A stretch of 64,000 nt of DNA from an uncultured Elusimicrobiales bacterium (lineage in GTDB: Bacteria; Elusimicrobiota; Elusimicrobia; Elusimicrobiales; Elusimicrobiaceae): positions 62,001 to 126,000 of the forward strand of contig CAJTJT010000002.1 in the NCBI GenBank assembly GCA_910576915.1, written 5' to 3'. A program made the position numbers and the translations under genes. The notes beneath the pieces were generated by a model that was not told where the DNA came from, made no database searches, and worked only from the letters and a program-made list of their open reading frames with translations. Positions 1 through 7,026 of this stretch are shown here, piece after piece (position 1 is the stretch's first letter; each line of letters begins with the position of its first letter).

Positions 1-345
1 TTATCCCGTGAATTTTTCGGCGGCCGCGAACTGTTTGTGCACACTTCCTGCCCGGCGGGGGAAGAGCCCTCCGGTGTGGTGCATCTGCTCCCGCCGTTTG
101 ACGAGTTTTTAATCAGCTATAAGGACCGTTCCGACGCACTGGACCCCAAGCACCAGCCCAAGGCGTTTAACCGTTTCGGCACATTTTACCCGGTGATTTT
201 AGCGGACGGAAAAATCGTAGGCAACTGGCAAAATAACGGGAAATCCGCGCCGGCGGAAACATCCTTTTTTGTCCGCAGGCACGGGGTGGATAAGGTTGCG
301 CTGGCGGCGGCCCAAAAACGGTATTTGGATTTTTTGGCAGGGTAA
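1..345 (+). CDS. Winged-helix DNA-binding domain protein (HTH_42/DUF1006 type), C-terminal part
   Basis: The gene runs in from the left edge; the open frame continues to base 1, so only the last 114 codons are present. The readable part carries the family hallmark FDEFLISYKDRSDAL followed by GTFYPVILADGKIVGNW. This matches the C-terminal half of the HTH_42 (formerly DUF1006) winged-helix family, which includes the DNA glycosylase YcaQ/AlkX relatives. The N-terminal DNA-binding part lies outside the window. Exact function cannot be given: members are putative DNA-binding or DNA-lesion proteins. A GC-rich inverted repeat and a T run follow the stop and may end its transcript. Confidence 0.7.
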   Translation, partial: LSREFFGGRELFVHTSCPAGEEPSGVVHLLPPFDEFLISYKDRSDALDPKHQPKAFNRFGTFYPVILADGKIVGNWQNNGKSAPAETSFFVRRHGVDKVALAAAQKRYLDFLAG

Positions 346-368
346 AAAGAACTGATTTTTTCTATTGA

Positions 369-396
369 AACGGGTCTTGACCCGTTTTTTTTTTTT
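369..396 (+). terminator. Possible intrinsic terminator after the winged-helix gene
   Basis: The inverted repeat aacggg/cccgtt with loop tcttga is followed by 12 T, which is a good terminator shape for the upstream gene. The same bases also form the T12 promoter-like box of pilin 1. The other four T12 boxes lack the left arm, so the terminator reading is specific to this copy. Confidence 0.5.
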
Positions 397-404
397 GATA
401 AACT
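377..404 (+). promoter_or_regulatory. T12 box: putative promoter of pilin 1
   Basis: TTGACC (377-382), a 16-bp spacer made mostly of 12 consecutive T (385-396), then TAAACT (399-404). Five copies of this arrangement exist in the window, each about 145-185 bp before a plus-strand pilin start, with identical spacing and identical T-run length. The fit to a sigma70-type promoter is moderate (good -35, weak -10). The conservation across five loci is the main evidence. Confidence 0.5.
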
Positions 405-480
405 GGGGGCATCCCGGTCCTGCGGACGGAGGCTTGTACGGGCTCTGCTGTTTATGGTTTGTTTCGTTAAAAGCGGTAGA

Positions 481-512
481 TCCTGAAACCCTGCGGGCCG
501 CCAGACTCAGGA
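481..512 (+). repeat. REP-like hairpin in the pilin 1 leader
   Basis: tcctga ... tcagga arms, followed by tgac, in the predicted 5' leader of pilin 1. Related hairpins (AGATCCTGA...TCAGGATGAC) recur at 11236-11260, 11905-11929 and 38112-38136, always between the T12 box and the pilin start. The loop here is longer and contains ccctgcgggccgcc, a string also found near 1435-1448 and 59950. Confidence 0.6.
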
Positions 513-536
513 TGACTTTTTTAATGGGGAAATAAC

Positions 537-989
537 ATGAAAGGTTTTACACTTATTGAACTGTTAGTTGTTGTTTTAATCATCGGTATTTTATCCGCCA
601 TAGCGCTGCCGCAATACGAAACCGCGGTGGAAAAATCCCGCGCGGCTGAGGCGTTTGCCCTGGTAAAAACAATCGGGATTGCCAATCAGGCGTATTATTT
701 GGCAAACGGTTCGTATACCACGGATTTGCGGAATCTGGATATTGATATCCCGGGTACGGACGCGGTGCATACCGTTCCGCGCAAAGTGACGAAGTACTTT
801 TCGTACCGTGCTTCGCTGGGGGCGTCCCACGATGCCATAGAGGGGATTGCCCTTGCAAACCGCATGCCTGTGAACACGCGCTATGCCATCGGATTCATGT
901 TGGACGGCAGTTTTAAATGTTTTTATAAAACGGAAAAAGACAAACGCTTTTGCGCCGCATTGAACTTGCCTGCGGAAAGTATTTGGTAA
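537..989 (+). CDS. Type IV pilin-like protein 1
   Basis: A 150-residue prepilin. It starts MKG-FTLIELLVVVLIIGIL, a short type III (class a) leader with the prepilin peptidase site between Gly3 and Phe4, the conserved Glu at mature position 5, and about 20 hydrophobic residues forming the N-terminal helix. A variable globular part follows, including LDIDIPG and a Cys pair near the C-terminus (KCFY...RFCAA) that could form the D-region disulfide. Start chosen from the gggga Shine-Dalgarno sequence 6 nt upstream. It would be processed and assembled by a PilBCD-type machine encoded elsewhere. Preceded by a T12 box and REP-like hairpin. Whether it is a major or minor pilin, or a pseudopilin, cannot be told. 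Confidence 0.92.
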   Translation: MKGFTLIELLVVVLIIGILSAIALPQYETAVEKSRAAEAFALVKTIGIANQAYYLANGSYTTDLRNLDIDIPGTDAVHTVPRKVTKYFSYRASLGASHDAIEGIALANRMPVNTRYAIGFMLDGSFKCFYKTEKDKRFCAALNLPAESIW

Positions 990-1001
990 TTTCCCCGCGT
1001 G

Positions 1002-1030
1002 GTGACAAAAGATAAATTTTTTGTTATAAT
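1002..1030 (+). promoter_or_regulatory. Promoter of tRNA-Tyr
   Basis: GTGACA (1002-1007), 17-bp spacer, TATAAT (1025-1030). Transcription would begin near 1037, about 65 bases before the mature tRNA, leaving a leader that contains the hairpin at 1064-1084. Confidence 0.7.
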
Positions 1031-1063
1031 ATTTGTACCTAGTTGTTTAAGTAATAATTAGGA

Positions 1064-1088
1064 CCGGAGGCCAACGGCTTCCGGCTTT
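1064..1088 (+). other. Leader hairpin upstream of tRNA-Tyr
   Basis: CCGGAGGCC - AAC - GGCTTCCGG, 9 pairs with one G-T wobble, followed by CTTTT. The shape is that of a weak intrinsic terminator or a processing signal between the promoter and the tRNA. Confidence 0.5.
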
Positions 1089-1100
1089 TAATGTGATTTT

Positions 1101-1187
1101 GGTAGGATGGCTGAGCGGTCAAAAGCAACGGTCTGTAAAACCGTCGGGCTACGCCCTACATAGGTTCGAATCCTATTCCTACCACCA
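1101..1187 (+). tRNA. tRNA-Tyr(GTA)
   Basis: Full cloverleaf: acceptor GGTAGGA (1101-1107) pairs with TCCTACC (1177-1183), discriminator A and encoded CCA (1185-1187). The anticodon stem ACGGT/ACCGT encloses CTGTAAA, giving anticodon GTA (1135-1137). A long variable arm (CGGGCTACGCCC) marks it as class II, as expected for bacterial tRNA-Tyr. T arm TAGGTTCGAATCCTA. Its 3' end is the start of a duplicated segment. Confidence 0.97.
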
Positions 1188-1240
1188 TTTAAACCACCCG
1201 TAAGGGTGGTTTTTTTATGGGTAGGAAAGCGGGCAAACTG
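1173..1240 (+). repeat. Direct repeat, copy 1 (tRNA-Tyr 3' end plus terminator)
   Basis: 68 bases that include the last 15 bases of tRNA-Tyr, its terminator and the following stretch are repeated exactly at 1366-1433. A second block, 1247-1288, recurs at 1451-1492 with one mismatch (ggattcgaaa versus ggatttgaaa). The 990-1636 gap contains nothing else coding that I can support. Confidence 0.95.
1193..1217 (+). terminator. Terminator of tRNA-Tyr
   Basis: accaccc/gggtggt stem with loop gtaa and seven or more T, starting six bases after the tRNA CCA. An identical copy lies at 1386-1410 inside the repeat. Confidence 0.85.
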
Positions 1241-1365
1241 CTTTGCCCGCGTTAGGATTCGAAAGGCGGAGCGATGTTTTTGTTTGAGGGCAGAGCCCGA
1301 AAGGCAAAAACCGCGAGCCCGGCCTGCAGGAAAATTCCGTTAGGAATTTTACCGGAAGGCGAACT

Positions 1366-1433
1366 CTATTCCTACCACCATTTAAACCACCCGTAAGGGT
1401 GGTTTTTTTATGGGTAGGAAAGCGGGCAAACTG
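1366..1433 (+). repeat. Direct repeat, copy 2 (partial tRNA-Tyr 3' end)
   Basis: Exact copy of 1173-1240, shifted by 193 bases. It restores the tRNA 3' end, CCA and terminator without the rest of the tRNA, a pattern typical of scars left by insertion at a tRNA 3' end. It is followed by ccctgcgggccgcc and the second block (1451-1492). A related string occurs near 59950-60000. Confidence 0.95.
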
Positions 1434-1636
1434 ACCCTGCGGGCCGCCTTCCGCGTTAGGATTTGAAAGGCGGAGCGATGTTTTTGTTTGAGCTCACAAT
1501 ACACACTCGGTCGCCAACGCCTGGAAAGAAGCTTTTTTATTTTGAAAAACCTCCCCGCGTTACTGTTTTTTTTATGGGTAAAATTTTCCTTATTCTCCGC
1601 CGGGCAATATCCGGCCAAAATTGCTAAAATATCCCT

Positions 1637-4198
1637 ATGCAGAAGACGAATACCACCCCTTTGATGAAACAATACTACGACATCCGGGCCAAACACCCGG
1701 GTATCATTCTGTTCTTCCGGCTAGGTGATTTTTACGAAATGTTTGACGAGCAGGCCCGCGAAGTCAGCGCCCTTTTAGGCCTTACGCTTACCGCGCGCCA
1801 CGGCGTGCCCATGTGCGGCATTCCCTTTCACGCGGCAAACAACTACATTGTACGGCTTCTTAACGCGGGGAAGAAAATCGGTATTTGCGAGCAAACCAGT
1901 TCGGTGATGGATAAAAACACCAAACTTTTTGAGCGCAAAGTCACGCGCGTGATTACGCCCGGCACGCTGATGGAAGACTCCCTTTTGGACGCCAACCAAT
2001 CCAACTATCTGGTGTGTTTATCCGTTCATCCGCGCGGGTGGGCGCTTTCGTGCGTGGAGGTTTCCACCGGCGAGTTTTGGGTCAACCAGAACGATAAAGA
2101 TTCCACGCTTACCAATTTGGCCGCCGCCCTGGCGGCGATTAATCCTTCGGAAGTGGTGGGGGATAAGGATTCGCTCGAACAGCTTAAAAATAAAGTGGTA
2201 CTTCCCGGCAAACTGACGCTGACGGAACAGCCCGCTTTCGAAGGGGACTACACGCTCCCCGCCAACTGGCCCGCGCTCGGCGCGTGGGGGGATAAGAAAA
2301 AAGCCCTCGCCTGCGCCTTGCAAACTATGAAGTATTTAAGCGTAACGGAGCCCAGTTTTAAAACCGTTTTAATTCCGTCCTACCGGGAACTCAAAGACAG
2401 CCTGCAGATTGACGAAAACGCCGTGGCTTCTTTGGAACTTGTCAAAAGCCAGGAGGGCGGCCGCCGCGGCAGCCTGTGGGCGCTCTTAGACCATACCAAA
2501 ACCGCCGTGGGAAGCCGTAAACTCAAAGAGTGGATTTTGCACCCGCTGATGGACCCGGGCGAAATAACCGCGCGGCAGGACTGCGTGGAAGGGTTCGTAA
2601 AAAACCAGTCCGCGCTGGCGGATTTGTCGGCCCTTTTGGAAAATATATCCGACGTGGAACGCATCATGACGCGCACCGCCACCGGCACGGCTTCGCCGCG
2701 CGATTTGTCGGGCCTTAGGCAGTCGCTCCTGAATATAGATCCGCTTTCGCGCTGGTTTGAAACGTACGGCAATATCGCGCCGCACCTGCGCGCGCTGTTT
2801 GAGGAAAATCTGCCCGTTCTCAGGGAAATGTCCCGCACGCTTTACGAGGCGGTGGACGAAAACCCGCCGCTGAAACTTTCCGACGGGCACGTCATCCGCG
2901 CCGGCTACAACGCCGAGCTGGACGAACTTCGCTCGCTCAAACAAAACGGCAGCAAATGTATGGAAGAAATGTGCGCGCGCGAGCGGGAAAAAACGGGCAT
3001 TTCCACCATGCGGGTGGGGTGTAATTCCGTTTTCGGGTTCTATTTCGAAGTTACCAAAAGCCATATTTCCAAAGTGCCTTTTAACTATGTCCGCAAGCAG
3101 ACGCTCGTCAATGCGGAACGCTTTATCACCGAAGAGTTAAAAGCGCTGGAAGACAAAATTTTAAACGCGGAACAGAAAATCATCCGGCTGGAAAGTTCGC
3201 TGTTTGATGAAATCCGCAAAACGTGCGCCGCGCGTATTAACCATGTAAAAGCGTTTGCGCAGATTGTGTCGGAGCTGGACGTGTATATGTCGCTTGCGCT
3301 GTGCGCGATGAAGGGTAACTACGTCCGCCCGGTGGTGGACAACGGCACCGAACTGCATTACGAAAACGGACGCCATCCGCTGGTGGAAGCGACGCTTCCC
3401 TCCGGCAGCTTTGTGCCCAACGGCCTTGCCATCGGCACGCCGGAAAACCAGATTATGCTGATTACCGGCCCCAACATGGGCGGCAAGAGCGTGTTTTTGA
3501 AGCAGACGGCCATCATCGTCATTATGGCGCAGATGGGTTCCTTTGTGCCCGCTTCGGCGGCGCGCGTGGGCGTGGTGGATAAAATTATGACGCGTATCGG
3601 CGCGCACGACGCGCTTTCCCGCGGCAACTCCACTTTTATGGTGGAAATGAACGAAACCGCGCACATTTTGGCGTCTATGACGCCGCGCAGTTTGATTTTG
3701 CTCGACGAAGTCGGCCGCGGTACGTCTACCTTTGACGGCATTTCCATCGCCTGGGCGATTGTGGAGTATTTGTACAAGCCTTCCGGCGGGCCGAAAGTGC
3801 TGTTTGCCACGCACTATTTTGAACTTGTAGACCTGGAAAACAAGTACGAAAGCGTAAGCAACTGGCACGTGGATGCCAAGGAATACAAAGACGCATCCGG
3901 CGAAAGCCGCCTGGCGTTTTTGTACCAAATTTTGCCCGGCGCGGCGGACCGCTCGTATGGGATTCACGTGGCGGAAATAGCGGGGCTGCCCGCGGCGTGC
4001 ACGCTGCGCGCCAAAAAAGTGCTGAAAGATTTGGAGGCCAAAAAAGGCGCCAAAATTTCCGCCAAAGAACAGGATATGGTAAAAGATTTGTTTTCTTCGC
4101 CCATTGTGGAAGAAATCAAAATGGCGGACCCGGACAAGCTGACCCCGCTGGCCGCCCTGCAGTTAATTTGCGAATGGAAGAAACGCATCAATGAGTAA
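1637..4198 (+). CDS. mutS: DNA mismatch repair ATPase MutS
   Basis: An 853-residue MutS1 protein that recognises mismatches and small loops as a clamp-forming dimer. Visible: the mismatch-wedge motif Phe-X-Glu (FYE, residues 32-34) in domain I, the connector and lever/clamp regions, then the ABC-type ATPase with Walker A GPNMGGKS at about 610-618 and the signature/Walker B region LLDEVGRGTSTFDG at about 687-700. Length is normal for the family. The start at 1637 puts the N-terminal PLMKQYYDIKAKHP-like block close to the Met, as in other MutS proteins. The stop overlaps mutL by 8 nt, so the two are cotranscribed and probably translationally coupled. Confidence 0.98.
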   Translation: MQKTNTTPLMKQYYDIRAKHPGIILFFRLGDFYEMFDEQAREVSALLGLTLTARHGVPMCGIPFHAANNYIVRLLNAGKKIGICEQTSSVMDKNTKLFERKVTRVITPGTLMEDSLLDANQSNYLVCLSVHPRGWALSCVEVSTGEFWVNQNDKDSTLTNLAAALAAINPSEVVGDKDSLEQLKNKVVLPGKLTLTEQPAFEGDYTLPANWPALGAWGDKKKALACALQTMKYLSVTEPSFKTVLIPSYRELKDSLQIDENAVASLELVKSQEGGRRGSLWALLDHTKTAVGSRKLKEWILHPLMDPGEITARQDCVEGFVKNQSALADLSALLENISDVERIMTRTATGTASPRDLSGLRQSLLNIDPLSRWFETYGNIAPHLRALFEENLPVLREMSRTLYEAVDENPPLKLSDGHVIRAGYNAELDELRSLKQNGSKCMEEMCAREREKTGISTMRVGCNSVFGFYFEVTKSHISKVPFNYVRKQTLVNAERFITEELKALEDKILNAEQKIIRLESSLFDEIRKTCAARINHVKAFAQIVSELDVYMSLALCAMKGNYVRPVVDNGTELHYENGRHPLVEATLPSGSFVPNGLAIGTPENQIMLITGPNMGGKSVFLKQTAIIVIMAQMGSFVPASAARVGVVDKIMTRIGAHDALSRGNSTFMVEMNETAHILASMTPRSLILLDEVGRGTSTFDGISIAWAIVEYLYKPSGGPKVLFATHYFELVDLENKYESVSNWHVDAKEYKDASGESRLAFLYQILPGAADRSYGIHVAEIAGLPAACTLRAKKVLKDLEAKKGAKISAKEQDMVKDLFSSPIVEEIKMADPDKLTPLAALQLICEWKKRINE

Positions 4199-6101
4199 CA
4201 TACGCGTACTGGACGAAAAAACCGCCGGAAAAATCGCCGCCGGAGAAGTAATCGAACGCCCCGCCGGGGTGCTTAAAGAGCTTTTGGAAAACGCGGTGGA
4301 CGCGGGCGCCACGTGCATTAACGTGGATATCGAAGGCTCCGGCAAGGACTTAATCCGCATTAACGACAACGGCTGCGGCATGAGCGCGGAAGATTTGGAG
4401 CTGTCCGTCCTGCGTCACGCCACCAGCAAAATCCGCGCGTTTGACGATTTGGAAAATTTGCATACGTTCGGTTTCCGCGGGGAAGCGCTCTACTCCGTGG
4501 CGGCCGTTTCGCGCATGACGCTGACCAGCTGCGAAGAAGGCGGAAACGGAAACCGCATTGAACTGCACGCCGGGAAAGTGGTGTTAAAAAGCCCTGCGCC
4601 GTCCATTAAAGGCACGACGGTGGAAATCCGCAATCTGTTTTATAATACGCCCGCACGCCTTAAGTTTTTAAAAAGCGATTCGTACGAACGCGCCTGTTTG
4701 TTAAAAGTAATCGAAGAGAGCGCGCTCGCCAATTTGTCCGTGGCGTACCGTGTAACGGTAAACGGGCGCGAAGTGTATAACCTCCCCGCCGAAAACGGCC
4801 CGCTGGCCGGTGCCGTGCCGGCGCGCGCCAAAGCCATTTTGGGGGAAGAAGTCAGCCAAAGTTTGGCGTTCAAAGAGTTTGAAGAAATGGGCCTAAAACT
4901 GTTCCTTACGCCGGCCGACAAACTCGTTTCCGTTCGGGACATGCAATACGTATTTGTTAACCGCCGCCCGATTGATTCCAAAACCGTCCAGCAGGCCATT
5001 TATAAAGCCTATCAGAACGTCCGCCCGAAAGACCGTCACCCGGCGTTTGTGGCGTATATGACGCTTTCCCCGGCGGATTTCGACGTAAACATCCATCCGC
5101 AAAAGCGCGATATCCGTTTTGTAAACGAAAATAAAGTATTCGGTTTTATTATGCACGCGGCGGGGGAAACCGTTTTCCAAAACGCGCGCCCGGTGGAAGT
5201 GGGCGTGGCGGCCCCGTCCGTGGATTTGCCTCCTGCCGCCCAGCCCGCGGCCGAAAAATTATTTGTGGGGGAACCCGTGCGTCCGCAATCGTCCGGCAAT
5301 ACGTTTATGTCCGCCGCGGCATTTTCCCCCGCTGTTTCCAAGCCCGATTTTGCCCCTAAGCCCGGTTTTTTAATGCGCGAAACCGAAGAGCCCGTGGGGT
5401 ATGTGGCGCGGCCTGTTGCGCCCGTTCCGGCCGAGGAAATTCCGTCCTCGGATTTGCAATCCCCTGTGCGGGAAGAAGCTCCCGCTGCCGCGGATTTAAC
5501 CGCTGCGGGCGAGCCTGCCTGGTACCGGGGACCGTATCATTATTTGGGCCAGCTTCAAAAAAGTTATTTGCTGTTTGAAAATCCGCTCGGCCTCGTGCTT
5601 ATCGACCAGCACGCCGCGCAGGAACGCGTGTTGTTTGAGCATTATCTGGACGCGTTTGATAAGCGGGATGTAAAGGTGCAAAAGTTGTTGTTTCCCATTC
5701 ATGTGGATTTGCCGCCGTCCAACGCCGAAACGTTGCTGTCTTGGGCGGACTGGCTGAAAACGGCCGGGTTTGAGGTGGAGCCTTTCTCCGCGCGTACCGT
5801 GCTGGTGCGCTCCATGCCGCATATGATTCGGTTTAAAGAGGACGATATGAAAGAATTTATCGTTTCGCTTTCGCAGGTGGTGGGGGATCCGTCTAAATCC
5901 ACCGAAGGGCTGAAGCGCAAAATGGTGGCCATGCTGGCGTGTAAAAAAGCCATTAAAGCGCATGACCAAATTTCTGCCGCCGAAGCCGAAGGCCTCCTGG
6001 AAAACATGAAAAAATGTAAAGACGGCATGCACTGCCCGCACGGCCGCCCGTGTGTGGCGCAGCTTAAAATGAAAGACGTGGACAAGCTGTTCGGCCGCTA
6101 A
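4191..6101 (+). CDS. mutL: DNA mismatch repair protein MutL (endonuclease type)
   Basis: A 636-residue GHKL ATPase that links MutS to strand removal. N-terminal ATPase motifs: ENAVDAGAT, DNGCGM and GFRGEAL. A Pro/Ala-rich linker of roughly 110 residues separates the N- and C-terminal domains. The C-terminal domain carries the metal-dependent nicking motif DQHA(X)2E(X)4E (from about residue 472, DQHAAQERVLFE), the ACKKAIKAHD block and CPHGRP (from about 615). This is therefore a MutL that nicks DNA itself, as in bacteria lacking MutH. It overlaps mutS by 8 nt and is followed by a strong terminator. Confidence 0.98.
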   Translation: MSNIRVLDEKTAGKIAAGEVIERPAGVLKELLENAVDAGATCINVDIEGSGKDLIRINDNGCGMSAEDLELSVLRHATSKIRAFDDLENLHTFGFRGEALYSVAAVSRMTLTSCEEGGNGNRIELHAGKVVLKSPAPSIKGTTVEIRNLFYNTPARLKFLKSDSYERACLLKVIEESALANLSVAYRVTVNGREVYNLPAENGPLAGAVPARAKAILGEEVSQSLAFKEFEEMGLKLFLTPADKLVSVRDMQYVFVNRRPIDSKTVQQAIYKAYQNVRPKDRHPAFVAYMTLSPADFDVNIHPQKRDIRFVNENKVFGFIMHAAGETVFQNARPVEVGVAAPSVDLPPAAQPAAEKLFVGEPVRPQSSGNTFMSAAAFSPAVSKPDFAPKPGFLMRETEEPVGYVARPVAPVPAEEIPSSDLQSPVREEAPAAADLTAAGEPAWYRGPYHYLGQLQKSYLLFENPLGLVLIDQHAAQERVLFEHYLDAFDKRDVKVQKLLFPIHVDLPPSNAETLLSWADWLKTAGFEVEPFSARTVLVRSMPHMIRFKEDDMKEFIVSLSQVVGDPSKSTEGLKRKMVAMLACKKAIKAHDQISAAEAEGLLENMKKCKDGMHCPHGRPCVAQLKMKDVDKLFGR

Positions 6102-6118
6102 AAACATTTGTATACACC

Positions 6119-6150
6119 AAACCCCGGGTTTTCGCCCGGGGTATTTTTTT
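6119..6150 (+). terminator. Terminator of mutS-mutL
   Basis: accccggg/cccggggt stem (6121-6142) with loop ttttcg, then ATTTTTTT. Confidence 0.9.
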
Positions 6151-6210
6151 GTATGGACGGGCGACTGGGGAGCCTAGCCTTTGGGGTCTTGCAAACAGGC
6201 GGATCGCCCC

Positions 6211-6238
6211 TTGACCCGTTTTTTTTTTTTGATAACAT
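6211..6238 (+). promoter_or_regulatory. T12 box: putative promoter of pilin 2
   Basis: TTGACC (6211-6216), 16-bp spacer with 12 T (6219-6230), TAACAT (6233-6238). Same geometry as the other four boxes. Pilin 2 starts 157 bp beyond the end of the box. Confidence 0.5.
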
Positions 6239-6275
6239 GGGGATAAATTCAGGTTTGGCGGCTTACTATACTTAC

Positions 6276-6353
6276 GTCATTCCCGAATGTCTCTATCGGG
6301 AATCTTGTCGTTTCGTAACAACGAGATTCCGTATTAAAACATTACGGAATGAC
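6276..6353. repeat. Nested palindromic element (MITE/REP-like)
   Basis: A 78-base segment that begins GTCATTCC and ends GGAATGAC. Inside it are two smaller hairpins, attcccga...tcgggaat and attccgta...tacggaat, and a central cgtttcgtaacaacg. It lies in the predicted pilin 2 leader. It has no coding content and looks like a mobile palindromic repeat of the GTCATTCC type. Confidence 0.75.
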
Positions 6354-6394
6354 GAAACAACAAGGTCGCCAAACCGTAATAAGGGGGATATCCC

Positions 6395-6970
6395 ATGTAT
6401 AAAAATGCCGTCATGCTGAACTCGTTTCAGCATCCATATCAAAGGGGAACAATACTTAATAAACAGCCTGGATTCCGGGTCCACGGCCGGGATGACGATA
6501 CGGCTAAAGGTTTTACGCTTATCGAATTATTAGTTGTTGTTTTAATCATCGGAATCCTGTCCGCCGTCGCGTTGCCGCAGTATCAAAAGGCGGTGGAAAA
6601 AAGCCGCATTATGGCATTAATGCCTAATTTGTGTACGCTGAAAGATTCATTGGAACGGTATTACTTGGCCAACGGCATTTATCCGGCGGATTCCGTGACC
6701 GATTTGGATATCGATATTGCCGGCTGTACAATCGCCGGGGCCGGAAAGATTCTTTGTGACGGTTATTGTTTCAATTATACTGGCGGAATCCCGGCGGTGC
6801 CCGAGCCGCGTATAGCGGCTATGATTAAGCCGGAAAATTGCGATTTGGAATATACCAGCACAACCGCTTTGACGTGGTTCCTGGATTACTCCTCCACCCC
6901 CAATAAACGCACCTGTATAAGCAAAGTTTCCGGGGTGTGTGAATCTTTGACGGGTTTTACGACGAAATAG
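6395..6970 (+). CDS. Type IV pilin-like protein 2 with repeat-derived N-terminal extension
   Basis: The prepilin core AKG-FTLIELLVVVLIIGIL is intact, but the usual ATG at the start of MKGF is replaced by GCT. The only good in-frame start is at 6395, preceded by AAGGGGG seven bases upstream. This gives 191 residues with about 39 residues before the peptidase site. The extra region is encoded by two palindromic repeats (atgctgaa/ttcagcat at 6413-6433 and ggattccgg/ccggg at 6470-6491), so a repeat insertion appears to have displaced the original start. The mature part has several cysteines. Peptidase processing of such a long leader is possible in principle (type IVb leaders are long) but unproven here; it may be a decaying gene. 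Confidence 0.75.
   Translation: MYKNAVMLNSFQHPYQRGTILNKQPGFRVHGRDDDTAKGFTLIELLVVVLIIGILSAVALPQYQKAVEKSRIMALMPNLCTLKDSLERYYLANGIYPADSVTDLDIDIAGCTIAGAGKILCDGYCFNYTGGIPAVPEPRIAAMIKPENCDLEYTSTTALTWFLDYSSTPNKRTCISKVSGVCESLTGFTTK
6413..6499 (+). repeat. Two REP-like palindromes inside the 5' end of pilin 2
   Basis: The first, atgctgaa...ttcagcat (6413-6433), has a downstream ATCC. The second, ggattccggg...ccgggatgacga (6470-6498), resembles the widespread GGATTCC-GGAATGACGA palindrome family. Between them lies a Shine-Dalgarno-like aaggggaac (6442-6450) that probably served the original pilin start. Confidence 0.65.
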
Positions 6971-6982
6971 AATTGCCTTAAT

Positions 6983-7013
6983 AAAAAACCCCCGCTCTAA
7001 GAGCGGGGGTTTT
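6983..7013. terminator. Bidirectional terminator between pilin 2 and oadB
   Basis: Stem cccccgctc/gagcggggg with A run on the left and T run on the right, so it can end transcripts from either side. Genes converge here. Confidence 0.9.
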
Positions 7014-7026
7014 GTGTTGCTAAAAC

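Noticed and set aside
377..404. T12 boxes as plain terminators
   Set aside because: Only the first copy has a complementary left arm before the T run. The other four lack it, so a terminator cannot explain their conservation.
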